This document shows positions 8,555 through 17,020 of a stretch of DNA of 64,000 bases, piece after piece. The number at the start of each line of letters is the position of its first letter. Within the stretch, counting starts at the first letter, position 1. The notes under the pieces were generated by a model, which did no database searches, had not been told where the DNA came from, and saw only the letters and a program-made list of their open reading frames with translations. The DNA is taken from positions 37,588 to 101,587 of the forward strand of contig CAYJKT010000006.1 of the NCBI GenBank assembly GCA_964370775.1. Reading direction: 5' to 3'. This stretch comes from SIG603 sp964370775. Its GTDB lineage: Bacteria > Bacillota > Clostridia > Oscillospirales > Acutalibacteraceae. The translations under genes and the position numbers were made by a program.

Positions 8555-9467
8555 AATTTTTCTCCTCCTTAATTTTTTCTATAAATGCTCTGTGTTTTTT
8601 TCGCCTATATATTTTGTAAATAATTCCACGGTTAGGTGCGACAAGCAAGCTGAAAATAGCTACCACAGAAACGCAAATCACTATAACAGGGCCTGTTGGT
8701 GTTTTTGGCATTGCAGAACTTATAACAGTGCCAAAAAAGCCTGAAACTGCACCAAATATAGCAGATAATATAATTAAAACTGACAGCTTATTTGTCCATT
8801 GCCTTGCAGCTACTGCTGGCGTAATTAGCATGGAACTCATCAAAATAGCGCCCACTGTTTGAAGCCCTATAAGTATGGCGATTACAACCATAACAGAGAT
8901 TAAATTGCCGAGTGTGTGAACATTATATCCAAGCGTACCAGTGTATTCATGGTCGAACAAAAACACTTTAATCTCTTTCCAAAATACAAGTAGCAATGCA
9001 AATAAAACTACACCACAAACCAACATAAGCACTAAGTCACGCAAGACTAAAGACGAAGCCTGACCGTAGATAAATCGGTCTAAACCAGCTTGGTTGGAGT
9101 TAGGCACTTTTTGTGAATATGTTAAAAGCACTATTCCAAAACCGAAAAATACAGATAATATTAGTGCAAGTGCGCTATCGAATTTTATGCGTGTGTTTTT
9201 TACTATTCCAGATATTATAAAAGCTGATAATATCCCTGTAAACGCCGCTCCTAAGAGTAGAATTTCTGTACTTTTATCTCCTGTTAATAAAAAAGCTATT
9301 ACTACACCAGGCAGTGCAGAGTGAGAAATTCCGTCCCCTAAAAGGCTTTGTTTTCTCAGCACTGCTAGGCTCCCCAATGCTCCACTTATAATGCCCAAAA
9401 GTACACAACCAAGGGCAACTACCTGAAAAGTGTAGTCTGTTATTAAATTAGTTAAATAATTAATCAT
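8544..9467 (-). CDS. Metal ABC transporter permease (MntC/TroC type), first subunit
   Basis: ABC-3 family permease of 307 residues. Seen: GALGSLAVLRKQSLLGDGISHSALPG, the N-terminal signature shared by ZnuB/MntB/TroC permeases, further helices, and TVGAILMSSMLITPAVAARQW, the conserved segment contacting the ATPase. The ATG overlaps the ATPase stop as ATGA at 9464-9467, so the two are translationally coupled. It pairs with the downstream permease, to which it is similar in layout but clearly diverged. Confidence 0.93.
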   Translation of the reverse strand: MINYLTNLITDYTFQVVALGCVLLGIISGALGSLAVLRKQSLLGDGISHSALPGVVIAFLLTGDKSTEILLLGAAFTGILSAFIISGIVKNTRIKFDSALALILSVFFGFGIVLLTYSQKVPNSNQAGLDRFIYGQASSLVLRDLVLMLVCGVVLFALLLVFWKEIKVFLFDHEYTGTLGYNVHTLGNLISVMVVIAILIGLQTVGAILMSSMLITPAVAARQWTNKLSVLIILSAIFGAVSGFFGTVISSAMPKTPTGPVIVICVSVVAIFSLLVAPNRGIIYKIYRRKKHRAFIEKIKEEKNYVS

Positions 9468-10207
9468 AACACACCTTTTAACAGCAAACCACTGCCTCCG
9501 TAAGTAAGTTGTAGGTTAGCCTCATTAAAAACCTTAGAGCATTCTCCGTTTGCGATAATTCCTAAGTTTATAAGCGTTACCCAGTCGAAATAATCTGTAA
9601 CAGTCTGTAAATCGTGATGAACCACAATCACTGTTTTGCCTTGATTTTTTAGTTCTTTTAACAGGTTTACAATGGCTTTTTCTGTTTGAACATCTACCCC
9701 TTTGAACGGTTCATCCATAAAATATATATCGGCTTGTTGTACTAAGGCTCTAGCTAAAAATACACGCTGTTGTTGTCCTCCAGATAATTTACTTATCTGT
9801 CTGTCGGCGTACATATCCATTCCAACCGTCTCAAGACTTTGCAAAGCCATAGCTTTATCGCTTTTTTTAGGTCTTTTCAACCACCCTAAGTGCCCGTACC
9901 TCCCCATTGTGACAACATCTAACACCGTTGTGGGAAAATCCCAGTCCACGCTACCACTTTGTGGCATGTATGCTATTTTGTTGCTTATTTTGTTTTCATG
10001 CAAACTAGGAAAGCTCACACTGCCAGTTATAGGTTTTATAAGTCCCAGAACAGTTTTTAAAAGTGTGGTTTTTCCAGCTCCGTTAGGCCCTATTATAGCC
10101 GTTAATTTTCCTGTTGGAATATCTAAGTTAATATCGTGAAGCACAGCTTTTTCGTCATACGCAACAGTTAAATTTTCAACCAATAAGGCAAGATTACTAT
10201 TATCCAT
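9464..10207 (-). CDS. Metal ABC transporter ATP-binding protein
   Basis: Cytoplasmic ATPase of 247 residues energising metal import. Walker A is GPNGAGKTTLLK (about 38-49), the Q loop lies in AYMPQSGSVDWDFP, a sequence typical of manganese/zinc ATPases, the signature is LSGGQQQRVFLARAL, Walker B is IYFMDEPFKGVD and the switch His is in VVHHDLQTV. It is second in a four-gene minus-strand operon starting with the binding protein, 8 bases downstream of it. Substrate is inferred from the binding protein. Confidence 0.95.
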   Translation of the reverse strand: MDNSNLALLVENLTVAYDEKAVLHDINLDIPTGKLTAIIGPNGAGKTTLLKTVLGLIKPITGSVSFPSLHENKISNKIAYMPQSGSVDWDFPTTVLDVVTMGRYGHLGWLKRPKKSDKAMALQSLETVGMDMYADRQISKLSGGQQQRVFLARALVQQADIYFMDEPFKGVDVQTEKAIVNLLKELKNQGKTVIVVHHDLQTVTDYFDWVTLINLGIIANGECSKVFNEANLQLTYGGSGLLLKGVL

Positions 10208-10215
10208 ATTAACCT

Positions 10216-11139
10216 CTATTTCAATGCATCGACAATTGTATCTATGTTAGATGTATAAGTTTTTATATAGGTGTCATGCCCAGATGCTTTATCTCCAAGT
10301 GCATCAGAATACAAATTGCCACCTATCTCCACTGCAAAACCACCTGCACTTACTGCGTCCCTCAAAGCTTCTATACCTTTTGTTGGAACAGAAGACTCCA
10401 CAAAAATAGCTTTAACCTCGTTTTCTATAATGTAATCGGCCAAAATGCTCATGTCAGCAGTGCCTGCCTCTGTATCCGTGTTAAAGCCTTGTATGCCGTA
10501 TACCTCAAACTGATACGCTCTGCCAAAATATCCAAAAGCATCGTGTGCCGTTATAAGTGTTCTCATTTCAGTTGGAATTAAATCTATCTTATCGCTTATA
10601 TACTCCTCTAAACTATCGAGTTCAGCTAAATAATCCTCTAGGTTTTGCATATATATTTCAGCGTTTTTACTGTCATATTCAGCTAATTTATTCGCTGTGT
10701 TCTCTGCTACTATCTTCCAAAGTCTTACATCATACCAAACGTGAGGGTCATAAGTACTCGGATTGCTAGGGTCTTGTATAAGCATGGTTTTATCAACAGC
10801 TTCCTCCACGCTAATCACATTCTTATCTTGTTCGGTAAGTGTCGCAAAAACGTCACCCATTTTACCCTCTAAATCAAGTCCATTATAAATAACAATGTCA
10901 GCTTCACTCATTTTATGTACATCACCAGCACTTGCTTGATATAGATGTGGGTCAATTCCAGCGCCCATTAAACTCGTGCTATTCACCAAATCTCCACCAA
11001 TAACAGAGGCTAAATCGTCTAGCATGGTGGTGGTTGTCACTATATTTATTTTGCTGTTATCTTCACTTTCTGTATAAGCACAAGATGACATTATTAATGT
11101 CACTAGTAGCAAGCACATAACTATTATTTTATTTTTCAT
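10216..11139 (-). CDS. Metal-binding lipoprotein of ABC transporter, manganese-type ligand set
   Basis: Extracytoplasmic cluster A-I (TroA-like) binding protein of 307 residues. The signal peptide ends in a lipobox (LIMSSC, Cys about 20), so it should be lipid-anchored. Likely metal ligands: His in GIDPHLY, His in YDPHVWYD, Glu in AIFVESSVP and Asp in GDKASGHDTY. A His-His-Glu-Asp set is the pattern of manganese/iron binders such as PsaA and MntC; zinc binders have a third His and usually a His-rich loop, absent here. First gene of the operon. Calling it manganese rather than iron is inference. Confidence 0.9.
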   Translation of the reverse strand: MKNKIIVMCLLLVTLIMSSCAYTESEDNSKINIVTTTTMLDDLASVIGGDLVNSTSLMGAGIDPHLYQASAGDVHKMSEADIVIYNGLDLEGKMGDVFATLTEQDKNVISVEEAVDKTMLIQDPSNPSTYDPHVWYDVRLWKIVAENTANKLAEYDSKNAEIYMQNLEDYLAELDSLEEYISDKIDLIPTEMRTLITAHDAFGYFGRAYQFEVYGIQGFNTDTEAGTADMSILADYIIENEVKAIFVESSVPTKGIEALRDAVSAGGFAVEIGGNLYSDALGDKASGHDTYIKTYTSNIDTIVDALK

Positions 11140-11176
11140 AAAAATCTCCCAACTTTATTAAACTCACAGTTATTAC

Positions 11177-11205
11177 AGTATATTCAAAAATAATTAACTT
11201 GTTAA
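11177..11205 (-). promoter_or_regulatory. Promoter of the metal transporter with overlapping palindrome
   Basis: On the minus strand TTAACA (11205-11200), 17-base spacer, TATACT (11182-11177), upstream of the binding-protein gene. The -35 box lies within TTAACTTGTTAA (11194-11205 on the plus strand), a near-perfect 12-bp palindrome that resembles operators of DtxR-family metal regulators (for example SloR/ScaR sites). The regulator is not in the window. Confidence 0.55.
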
Positions 11206-11211
11206 CCGTAG

Positions 11212-11269
11212 GTGTCTTGACAGTAGACGTTTTGTGATGTATAATATCTACAGTTAGGTGTCAAGACAC
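11212..11269 (+). promoter_or_regulatory. Strong promoter flanked by an 11-bp inverted repeat (operator candidate)
   Basis: TTGACA at 11217-11222, 17-base spacer, TATAAT at 11240-11245: a consensus sigma-A promoter for the PTS-IIC-like gene. GTGTCTTGACA (11212-11222), covering the -35 box, is the exact reverse complement of TGTCAAGACAC (11259-11269), in the start of the transcript. The arms are 36 bases apart. Because the first arm is not transcribed, an RNA hairpin is excluded; paired repressor sites are the simple reading. Confidence 0.7.
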
Positions 11270-11284
11270 ATATTGGAGGAGAAA

Positions 11285-12304
11285 ATGGAAAAGGTAATAA
11301 GTATAGTAAAAAAATATGCACACAGGTATTTTGTTCAAGCTATGAGCGCAATGGCTTTAGGTCTTTTCTCATCGCTTATCATAGGACTTATCTTGTCTCA
11401 ACTAGGGCAAATACCAATATTAAGCAAGTTCACGGAGTTTTCAAGCGTTGTTTCAGCAAGCTCGCCAGTAGTTGGTGGTGCAATTGGTGCGGCAGTTTCT
11501 TGGGGATTAAAAGCTAAACCACTTGTAATGTTATCAAGCATTGTTACAGGTGCGTTTGGGTACTCCTTAGGCGGGCCTGTCGGCGCGTATGTTGCAGCAG
11601 TTATCGGCAGTGAAATCGGTATGATTTTTAGTGGCAAAACTAAGGTAGATATAATCATATCTCCACTAACCACAATAATTAGTGGCTGTTTTGGAGGCTT
11701 GCTAATCGGCCCTCCTATCCAAAGTTTTATGACTGCACTCGGAATGGTGATTAATTCTGCAACTGAACTATCACCTGTACCTATGGGAGTATTGGTTGCA
11801 GTTATTGTAGGCCTAGCACTAACAGCTCCTATAAGCTCCGCTGCACTTTGCATTATGCTAGAGCTTGATGGCTTGGCAGCAGGAGCAGCTGTGGTAGGTT
11901 GCAGTGCTCAGATGATAGGCTTTGCCGTGACAAGCTTCAAAGTAAACGGTTGGGGTGGAGCTATCTCACAAGGGCTTGGAACATCAATGTTGCAGTTTTC
12001 AAACATAATGAAAAAGCCTGCGATATGGCTAGCACCAACAATCACTTCTGCTATTCTTGGGCCTATATCGACAACAGTTTTTAAAATGGTTAACACATCA
12101 ACAGGTGCCGGAATGGGAACCAGTGGTCTGGTTGGGCAGTTCGGTGCAGTATCAGCCACAGGTACAGAAAATTTGGGATATACTATACTTATAGTAATAT
12201 TAATGCATTTTGTTTTACCAGCTGTAATAAGTTTAGGATTTCATCTTTTGTTTAAAAACATGGGGATAGTTAATGATGAAGATTTGCTTGTTAAGTTTGA
12301 ATAG
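11285..12304 (+). CDS. PTS-IIC-like multispanning membrane protein (PTS_EIIC_2 type)
   Basis: Integral membrane protein of 339 residues from ATG 11285 (TTGGAGGAGAAA upstream; TTG/GTG starts upstream lack a ribosome site). About nine hydrophobic, glycine-rich helices are seen, with SPVVGGAIGAAVSWGL, GYSLGGPVGAYVAAVIGSEIG and TSGLVGQFGAVSATG. This corresponds to the stand-alone PTS EIIC family 2 proteins, which lack IIA and IIB domains and whose transported solute is unknown. It has no PTS neighbours. It has its own strong promoter with an inverted repeat and is divergent from the metal transporter. A sugar is not assured; any substrate call would be a guess. Confidence 0.82.
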   Translation: MEKVISIVKKYAHRYFVQAMSAMALGLFSSLIIGLILSQLGQIPILSKFTEFSSVVSASSPVVGGAIGAAVSWGLKAKPLVMLSSIVTGAFGYSLGGPVGAYVAAVIGSEIGMIFSGKTKVDIIISPLTTIISGCFGGLLIGPPIQSFMTALGMVINSATELSPVPMGVLVAVIVGLALTAPISSAALCIMLELDGLAAGAAVVGCSAQMIGFAVTSFKVNGWGGAISQGLGTSMLQFSNIMKKPAIWLAPTITSAILGPISTTVFKMVNTSTGAGMGTSGLVGQFGAVSATGTENLGYTILIVILMHFVLPAVISLGFHLLFKNMGIVNDEDLLVKFE

Positions 12305-12320
12305 AACTTAATCATTATAT

Positions 12321-12352
12321 TGTAGGGAATGGTACACGACCATTCCATCCCC
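12321..12352. repeat. GTAGGG palindrome
   Basis: TGTAGGGAATGGTACACGACCATTCC... : GGAATGGT pairs with ACCATTCC around a five-base loop. One member of a family of short palindromes with a shared GTAGGG edge but differing stems found through the window. Confidence 0.6.
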
Positions 12353-12400
12353 CATAATATCGTCTACTTGCCGACAAATTAACAATAATTTTAGTACATA

Positions 12401-12441
12401 AAAAAAGGATAACTGCGATTATTACACGCTGTTATCCTTTT
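12401..12441. terminator. Bidirectional terminator of the pyr genes and the IIC gene
   Basis: AAAAAAGGATAAC pairs with GTTATCCTTTT around CTGCGATTATTACACGCT. On the minus strand it is followed by seven T after pyrF; on the plus strand by TTTTC after the IIC gene. Confidence 0.8.
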
Positions 12442-12457
12442 CTATGTTTATTTATAA

Positions 12458-13375
12458 TTATAAAACTGAGTTAAGCTCTTCTCTCATGCGAACCGCTTCG
12501 TCTCTTGCAGCTTTTGCAAAATCTTGTGGCTCGTATCCGTCTTTTTTCCAAGCACACATAATTGCTCTAGATGAATTAACAATAGCACCAATTCCGTTTG
12601 CATCAAACGCTGGTTTAACGTCTTCTGCTCCACCACCTTGTGCACCATAGCCAGGTACTAAGAAGAATGTGTGTGGGCAAGCTTTTCTCATTTCCTCTAG
12701 CTGTTTTGTGTAAGTCGCACCAACAACTGCGCCAACTGCACTGTAACCATGTTTGCCAACATTATCAGCACCCCAGTTTTCGCACATTTCTCCCATTTGA
12801 GCATACACTGTTTTGCCGTTCTCTAGTGTTAAATCTTGTAACTCGCCAGATGACGGATTAGATGTTTTAACAAGCACAAAGATACCTTTGTCTTGATTTT
12901 TGCATATATCCATAAGCGGAGCAACGCCGTCTGTTCCAAGATACGCATTAACTGTTAGGCAGTCAGCACCAAAGCTATCTACGCTCTCACCAAACACGTT
13001 AGTTGTGCCCAAGTGAGCTGTCGCATACGCTTCCATAGTAGTTCCGATGTCATTTCTTTTGCCGTCTGTAATAACAAACAAGCCTTTTGATTTTGCGTAA
13101 TCGATAGTCTCTTTCAAAGCTTTAACACCTTGCCAGCCGTACATCTCATAGTATGCAGCTTGTGGTTTAACAGCTGGAACTATGTCGTATAACGCGTCAA
13201 TCAAGCCTTTGTTAAACTCCAAAATAGCCTCAGCAGCTGCCTCTAAAGTCTTACCATGTTTTGCAACTGCGCTGTCCAAAATATACTGTGGAATGAAGTC
13301 TAGTTTTGGGTCAAGACCTGCTACAGTTGGGTTTTTCATTTCTTTAATCTTATCAATCATTCTATCTAGTGACAT
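12458..13375 (-). CDS. pyrF: Orotidine 5'-phosphate decarboxylase
   Basis: Last step of UMP synthesis: OMP to UMP plus CO2. The 305-residue length and motifs place it in subfamily 2 of OMP decarboxylases (about 270-310 residues) rather than the short type. Seen: the substrate-binding N terminus VAGLDPKLDFIP, the catalytic charged cluster ITDGKRNDIGTTMEAYA with the key Lys and Asp residues, LTVNAYLGTDG, VLVKTSNPSS and the phosphate-binding end VPGYGAQGGGAED with NSSRAIMCAW. AAAGGAGAAAAATT precedes the ATG. It lies 12 bases downstream of pyrC on the same strand, a small pyrimidine operon; the other pyr genes are not in the window. Confidence 0.97.
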   Translation of the reverse strand: MSLDRMIDKIKEMKNPTVAGLDPKLDFIPQYILDSAVAKHGKTLEAAAEAILEFNKGLIDALYDIVPAVKPQAAYYEMYGWQGVKALKETIDYAKSKGLFVITDGKRNDIGTTMEAYATAHLGTTNVFGESVDSFGADCLTVNAYLGTDGVAPLMDICKNQDKGIFVLVKTSNPSSGELQDLTLENGKTVYAQMGEMCENWGADNVGKHGYSAVGAVVGATYTKQLEEMRKACPHTFFLVPGYGAQGGGAEDVKPAFDANGIGAIVNSSRAIMCAWKKDGYEPQDFAKAARDEAVRMREELNSVL

Positions 13376-13387
13376 AATTTTTCTCCT

Positions 13388-14650
13388 TTAATCTTTATAT
13401 ACTATTTCACCATTTAACATAGTGTATTTAACTTTTCCTTTAAGCGTCATGTTTTTAAAAACTGCGTTAACGCTCTTGCCGTGTAGTTTGTTAATATCAA
13501 CATAAAAATCTTCTTCTGTGTCAAAAACTACAATGTCAGCTGGTTTCCCTGCCTCTAAATACCCAGCATCAATACCAATTATTTTTGCAGGATTATAGCT
13601 CATAAGCTCAATTATTTTTGTTAAGCTAACTTTATCTTTAAGCGCTGTTAAAGTCGCACTTAAGCTTGTTTCCATTCCTATAACTCCGTTAGGTGCTTTG
13701 TAGAAATCAGCTTTTTCCTCTTTTGTGTGAGGTGCGTGGTCGGTCGCTATAACCTCGATAGTTCCGTCGATAATCGCTTGTATTAACGCTTCGTTATCCT
13801 CTACTGTCCTCAGAGGAGGGTTCATTCTGTAGTCAGCATCTTTTTTGCGAAGTTCTTCGTCTGTAAGTAGCAAATAATGTGGAGCAGTCTCGCCAGAGAT
13901 TTTTGCACCTCTTGCCTTTGCGTCTCTAATTAAATTTGCAGAACCTTTTGTGCTAACGTGGCAGATATGAAGTCTAGCGTCAACGCTCTCAGCCATTGCA
14001 ATCTCTTTTGCAGTGCTTCCGTCCTCAGACGCTCTCGGCACTCCTTTAAGACCTAGTTCACGGCTAACTTCGCCCTCGCTCATGTACCACTCTTTTGCAA
14101 GATATGGGTCCTCGCAATGGCTAACGATAATCATGCCGTTTTCATTGGTTTTTCTCATAGCGTTAAGCAAAATAGATGTGTCAAACACTGGTTTTCCGTC
14201 ATCTGTCAGCGCAACTGCACCTGCATTTTTAAGCTCGTTTATGTCAGTTTCCTCTGTGCTGTTCAAGGCTTTTGTTATGCTTGCAGCGACGTATACTTTC
14301 ATTTTAGATAGCTTTGCTTTCTCTAAAATTTCACCGATAACCTCAGCACTATCTGTCACTGGGTTAGTGTTTGGCATACACAAAACAGAAGTCACACCAC
14401 CAGCAGCAGCTGCGTTAGACGCTGTTATGATGTCCTCTTTATCTGTAAAACCAGGGTCACGCAAATGCACGTGCATGTCCACAAGTCCAGGAGCTAAACA
14501 AAGCCCTGTGCAGTCGATAATCTCTGCCTTTTCATCGCTGATGTTCTCTGCTATTTCGGCGACAACTCCGTTCTCTACAAGAACATCTCCGTTAAAATCC
14601 ATATCGAATTTTGGGTTTATAATTCGTGCGTTTTTAAACAATGTTTTCAT
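13388..14650 (-). CDS. pyrC: Dihydroorotase (class I)
   Basis: Third step of pyrimidine synthesis: carbamoyl aspartate to dihydroorotate. Zinc amidohydrolase of 420 residues, the class I size found in Firmicutes. Seen: DMHVHLRDPGFTDKED with the HxH zinc pair, SHCEDP and HICHVSTKGS with further metal His, and ATDHAPHTKEEK with the catalytic Asp. The C-terminal small beta domain follows (GKPADIVVFDTEEDF). AAAGGAGTAAAT lies before ATG 14650. First gene of pyrCF. I see no PyrR attenuator motif upstream. Confidence 0.97.
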   Translation of the reverse strand: MKTLFKNARIINPKFDMDFNGDVLVENGVVAEIAENISDEKAEIIDCTGLCLAPGLVDMHVHLRDPGFTDKEDIITASNAAAAGGVTSVLCMPNTNPVTDSAEVIGEILEKAKLSKMKVYVAASITKALNSTEETDINELKNAGAVALTDDGKPVFDTSILLNAMRKTNENGMIIVSHCEDPYLAKEWYMSEGEVSRELGLKGVPRASEDGSTAKEIAMAESVDARLHICHVSTKGSANLIRDAKARGAKISGETAPHYLLLTDEELRKKDADYRMNPPLRTVEDNEALIQAIIDGTIEVIATDHAPHTKEEKADFYKAPNGVIGMETSLSATLTALKDKVSLTKIIELMSYNPAKIIGIDAGYLEAGKPADIVVFDTEEDFYVDINKLHGKSVNAVFKNMTLKGKVKYTMLNGEIVYKD

Positions 14651-14706
14651 ATTTACTCCTTTTTTGTTATTGTATTGTTGACTATCTTTAAATTATTTGC
14701 GATAAT

Positions 14707-14858
14707 GTAGGAGTGGATTCCATATCCACCCTTGTGATAGATGAAATATCCGTACAAACGATAAAATTAAATTATGACAAATCATTTTCACACAATTGTT
14801 GCCATAAATCGGTCGGATATGGAATCCGACCCTACGGTTTTTCCAGCGTGTAAAATGC
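14707..14858. repeat. Two GTAGGG palindromes and an edge of the islet repeat
   Basis: GTAGGAGTGGAT...ATCCACCC (14707-14733) and GGTCGGAT atgga ATCCGACCCTAC (14811-14835) are two members of the palindrome family in opposite orientations. GTGTAAAATGCTCAT at about 14845-14858 recurs at about 15925 before the second methyltransferase gene, marking the left side of the repeat-rich islet between pyrC and ribF. Confidence 0.55.
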
Positions 14859-14871
14859 TCATAATAGGTGG

Positions 14872-15669
14872 TTAAGGTTTTCTTGCTAATTGTAAATTAA
14901 TAGTATCATAAATGTTTATACTTCCACCAAATTGATTTATAGCGATTTCTATTTGCTTAAAAAATTCATCCCTTATATCTTCATCGATAGCTATATGGTC
15001 TGAATAAGTGCTGAGCAATTTAATATATTCATTTGCATTAAAAGTTCTTGTTCTTTTATATAACCTATAATCTATATCAATAAATCCATATTTTGTGGCG
15101 ATTTTTGCTCTAACGATTGCATCTTCATCCGTATATTCTTTAGGCTCTTCATACTTTTTATTATAGAAATTATAGTAATATTTTTTGTAAATATTCTGTA
15201 TTTCATTTGACAAATCCTCATTACCTTTATCCAAATATGGGGCATTTGAAAAACGTGCAAATACTCCACCGCTTTTCAACATATCATAAACTTTATTATA
15301 TCCTATTTCTTCGGGAATCCAATGAAACGCTGAAGCAGAGTAAATTAAATCGAATGAGTTGTTTTCAAAATATACATCTTCAAATTTACCGACAACAGTT
15401 GAAAAATTCGGGTAATTCTTAAATTTTTCATTACATACATTAGCTAAATTTTCGCCATACTCGACTGCAGTTAATTTGCAGTTTGTTTTTAGTATTGGTA
15501 ACGTTGCTTGTCCGCCACCGATACCTATTTCAATTACATTACTATCTTTGTTAATATCTATCATTTCAAAGATGTCATTATATAATTCATCAACATATCC
15601 CGGACGTATTTTTTCATATATTTCAGCATTAGTGTTGAATGTCCATTCTAAGCCTTTTATGATTGGCAT
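14872..15669 (-). CDS. Class I SAM-dependent methyltransferase, substrate unknown
   Basis: Soluble methyltransferase of 265 residues from ATG 15669; GAGGAGGATTGTAT sits just upstream, so the longer frame to 15756 is rejected. Motif I is VIEIGIGGGQATLPIL (SAM glycine loop), motif II ends in LTAVEYGENLA with the acidic ribose ligand, and the FDLIYSASAFHWIPEE segment is the motif IV/post-II region seen in trans-aconitate methyltransferase-like enzymes. The N terminus FNTNAEIYEKIRPGYVDELY is also typical of that group. First gene of the islet between pyrC and ribF; repeat R1 lies immediately upstream. The methyl acceptor cannot be inferred. Confidence 0.85.
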   Translation of the reverse strand: MPIIKGLEWTFNTNAEIYEKIRPGYVDELYNDIFEMIDINKDSNVIEIGIGGGQATLPILKTNCKLTAVEYGENLANVCNEKFKNYPNFSTVVGKFEDVYFENNSFDLIYSASAFHWIPEEIGYNKVYDMLKSGGVFARFSNAPYLDKGNEDLSNEIQNIYKKYYYNFYNKKYEEPKEYTDEDAIVRAKIATKYGFIDIDYRLYKRTRTFNANEYIKLLSTYSDHIAIDEDIRDEFFKQIEIAINQFGGSINIYDTINLQLARKP

Positions 15670-15691
15670 ATACAATCCTCCTCTATTCGTC

Positions 15692-15914
15692 AAATATAAA
15701 TAATACGCACAACCCACTTGCATAATATTTCGTGTTTTGTTTGCATTAATAATCATGCGTTACCTGCTAACGGACGACCACAGGTCGCCCCTACATTTTC
15801 TAAATTAGAATTCATTTATTTTGTAGGGAACGGCGTCCTCGACGTCCTTTTTGCGAGTTCTTGTTTGTGTGCAAATTGTTATAAAATGCACCCTCCCAAT
15901 TCATTTAGGCTGTT
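15692..15914. repeat. Islet repeat copy R1 (about 200 bp)
   Basis: Colinear with R2 (16556-16759): both run AAATATAAATAATACG, CATAATATTTCGTGTTTT, CATTAATAATCATG, CGGACGACCACAG, TTTTCTAAATTAGAATTC, GTAGGG-ACGGCGTCCTCG, GTTTGTGTGCAAATT and TATAAAAT in the same order and spacing. Two GTAGGG-type palindromes are included (15771-15794 and 15823-15849). No coding frame. It separates the two methyltransferase genes. A further sequence, AATTCATTTAGGCTGTT (15899-15915), recurs at 17035-17051. Confidence 0.8.
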
Positions 15915-15936
15915 TGATCTTTTCCGTGTAAAATGC

Positions 15937-16506
15937 TCATTTCCTACGAAGAATCATAATTAATGAGTCATTAGCTTCAAACTCTGAATAATAAATCAGT
16001 TGCTCTAAATGCAATTCATGGGGTATAATATATTTTAATGTGCTTTCATCATAATAAACAAATCTTAGTTGTCCGTCGAATTCAAACTCTTCTCGATATT
16101 CGCCTGCCCACAACGTAGCAAAAATTATACCTTTAGTAGACAAATGTTTACTTTGACTATTTAGTGATTTTATAAAATCCTCTTTTGCTAAATGCGGTAA
16201 AACTTTATTGGAATAAATACAATCAAAGTTACGATTAATGTTTATATCCACTGCGTCTAAAACCATTGCCTTTATGTCGCTTTTTTTCTTAAAATCTTCA
16301 ATAAATAAATGAGAATTGTCACTTCCGAGAACGTCATAGTCACTGGATAATGATATTAAATCAACTCCAGTACCCATTCCAAGCTCCAAAAGACTTGAAC
16401 TTTTAGGGAGAACTTTACTCAATTCATTTATTACAAAGTTGTTGTCATACCCATCCATCATTTCTGTATATAAGTCAACATTTTTCCTATTCTTAAAATA
16501 ATCCAT
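15937..16506 (-). CDS. Class I SAM-dependent methyltransferase, short, substrate unknown
   Basis: Methyltransferase-fold protein of 189 residues. ATG 16506 is preceded by GGAGGTGCTT; the ATG four codons upstream overlaps that ribosome site. Motif I is LLELGMGTGVDLISL, followed by VLGSDNSHLFIEDFKK (SAM ribose Asp) and FDCIYSNKVLPHLAKEDF, then GIIFATLWAGE. It is unlike the neighbouring methyltransferase beyond these motifs, so the two are not a recent duplication. It is flanked on both sides by copies of the islet repeat, which suggests it moves or was inserted as a unit. Substrate unknown. Confidence 0.82.
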   Translation of the reverse strand: MDYFKNRKNVDLYTEMMDGYDNNFVINELSKVLPKSSSLLELGMGTGVDLISLSSDYDVLGSDNSHLFIEDFKKKSDIKAMVLDAVDININRNFDCIYSNKVLPHLAKEDFIKSLNSQSKHLSTKGIIFATLWAGEYREEFEFDGQLRFVYYDESTLKYIIPHELHLEQLIYYSEFEANDSLIMILRRK

Positions 16507-16555
16507 AAGCACCTCCATATAGCTTTATTGTTACCAATAATTCTAGGGATACACG

Positions 16556-16759
16556 AAATATAAATAATACGAAGAACCAACGTGCATAATATTTCGTGTT
16601 TTATTTACATTAATAATCATGTGTTATCAACGAACGGACGACCACAGATCGCCCCTAGGGTTTTCTAAATTAGAATTCATTTATTTTGTAGGGGACGGCG
16701 TCCTCGACGTCCTTTTTGAGGTTTCTCGTTTGTGTGCAAATTCTTATAAAATACGCTCC
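16556..16759. repeat. Islet repeat copy R2 (about 200 bp)
   Basis: Second long copy, colinear with R1 and differing by scattered substitutions (for example CAGATCGCC against CAGGTCGCC, and GTAGGGGACGG against GTAGGGAACGG). It lies between the short methyltransferase gene and the 77-residue gene. No coding frame. Confidence 0.8.
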
Positions 16760-16786
16760 AGTTGTTATATTCATTTTTATACACTA

Positions 16787-17020
16787 CTAAGCAATCTCAA
16801 CTTCTTTGATAAATGTTTTTAGTTCGTCAATAAATCTATATGGTGCATATTCCGAATATATCTCTGGGTCATCTAATATTACCACTTGCGTATTTTGTGG
16901 TCTTATTGCCTCTAAAGTACCTGGTAAACATCGTGCTTCGTTTACTGTTTTGCACTTATATGCAATAGACCCTATCGAATTAAAGTTTTTTACTACTACA
17001 TAAATATTTTTCTCACCCAT
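16787..17020 (-). CDS. Small hypothetical protein overlapping the RelA/SpoT-domain gene
   Basis: A 77-residue protein I do not recognise. ATG 17020 is preceded by TTGGAGGGTGCATTTT, and its first 8 bases overlap the end of the upstream gene (ATGGGTGA), so translation is coupled. Features: beta-rich N terminus (NIYVVVKNF), one cysteine pair (YKCKTVNEARCLPG), and an acidic C terminus (IDELKTFIKEVEIA). No signal peptide or membrane helix. Bicistronic toxic small alarmone synthetases carry a small antitoxin gene next to the synthetase, so an antitoxin role is a reasonable guess from position only. Confidence 0.7.
   Translation of the reverse strand: MGEKNIYVVVKNFNSIGSIAYKCKTVNEARCLPGTLEAIRPQNTQVVILDDPEIYSEYAPYRFIDELKTFIKEVEIA

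Noticed and set aside
14651..14871. PyrR attenuator upstream of pyrC
   Set aside because: No PyrR-binding motif or antiterminator/terminator pair; the palindromes belong to the GTAGGG family.
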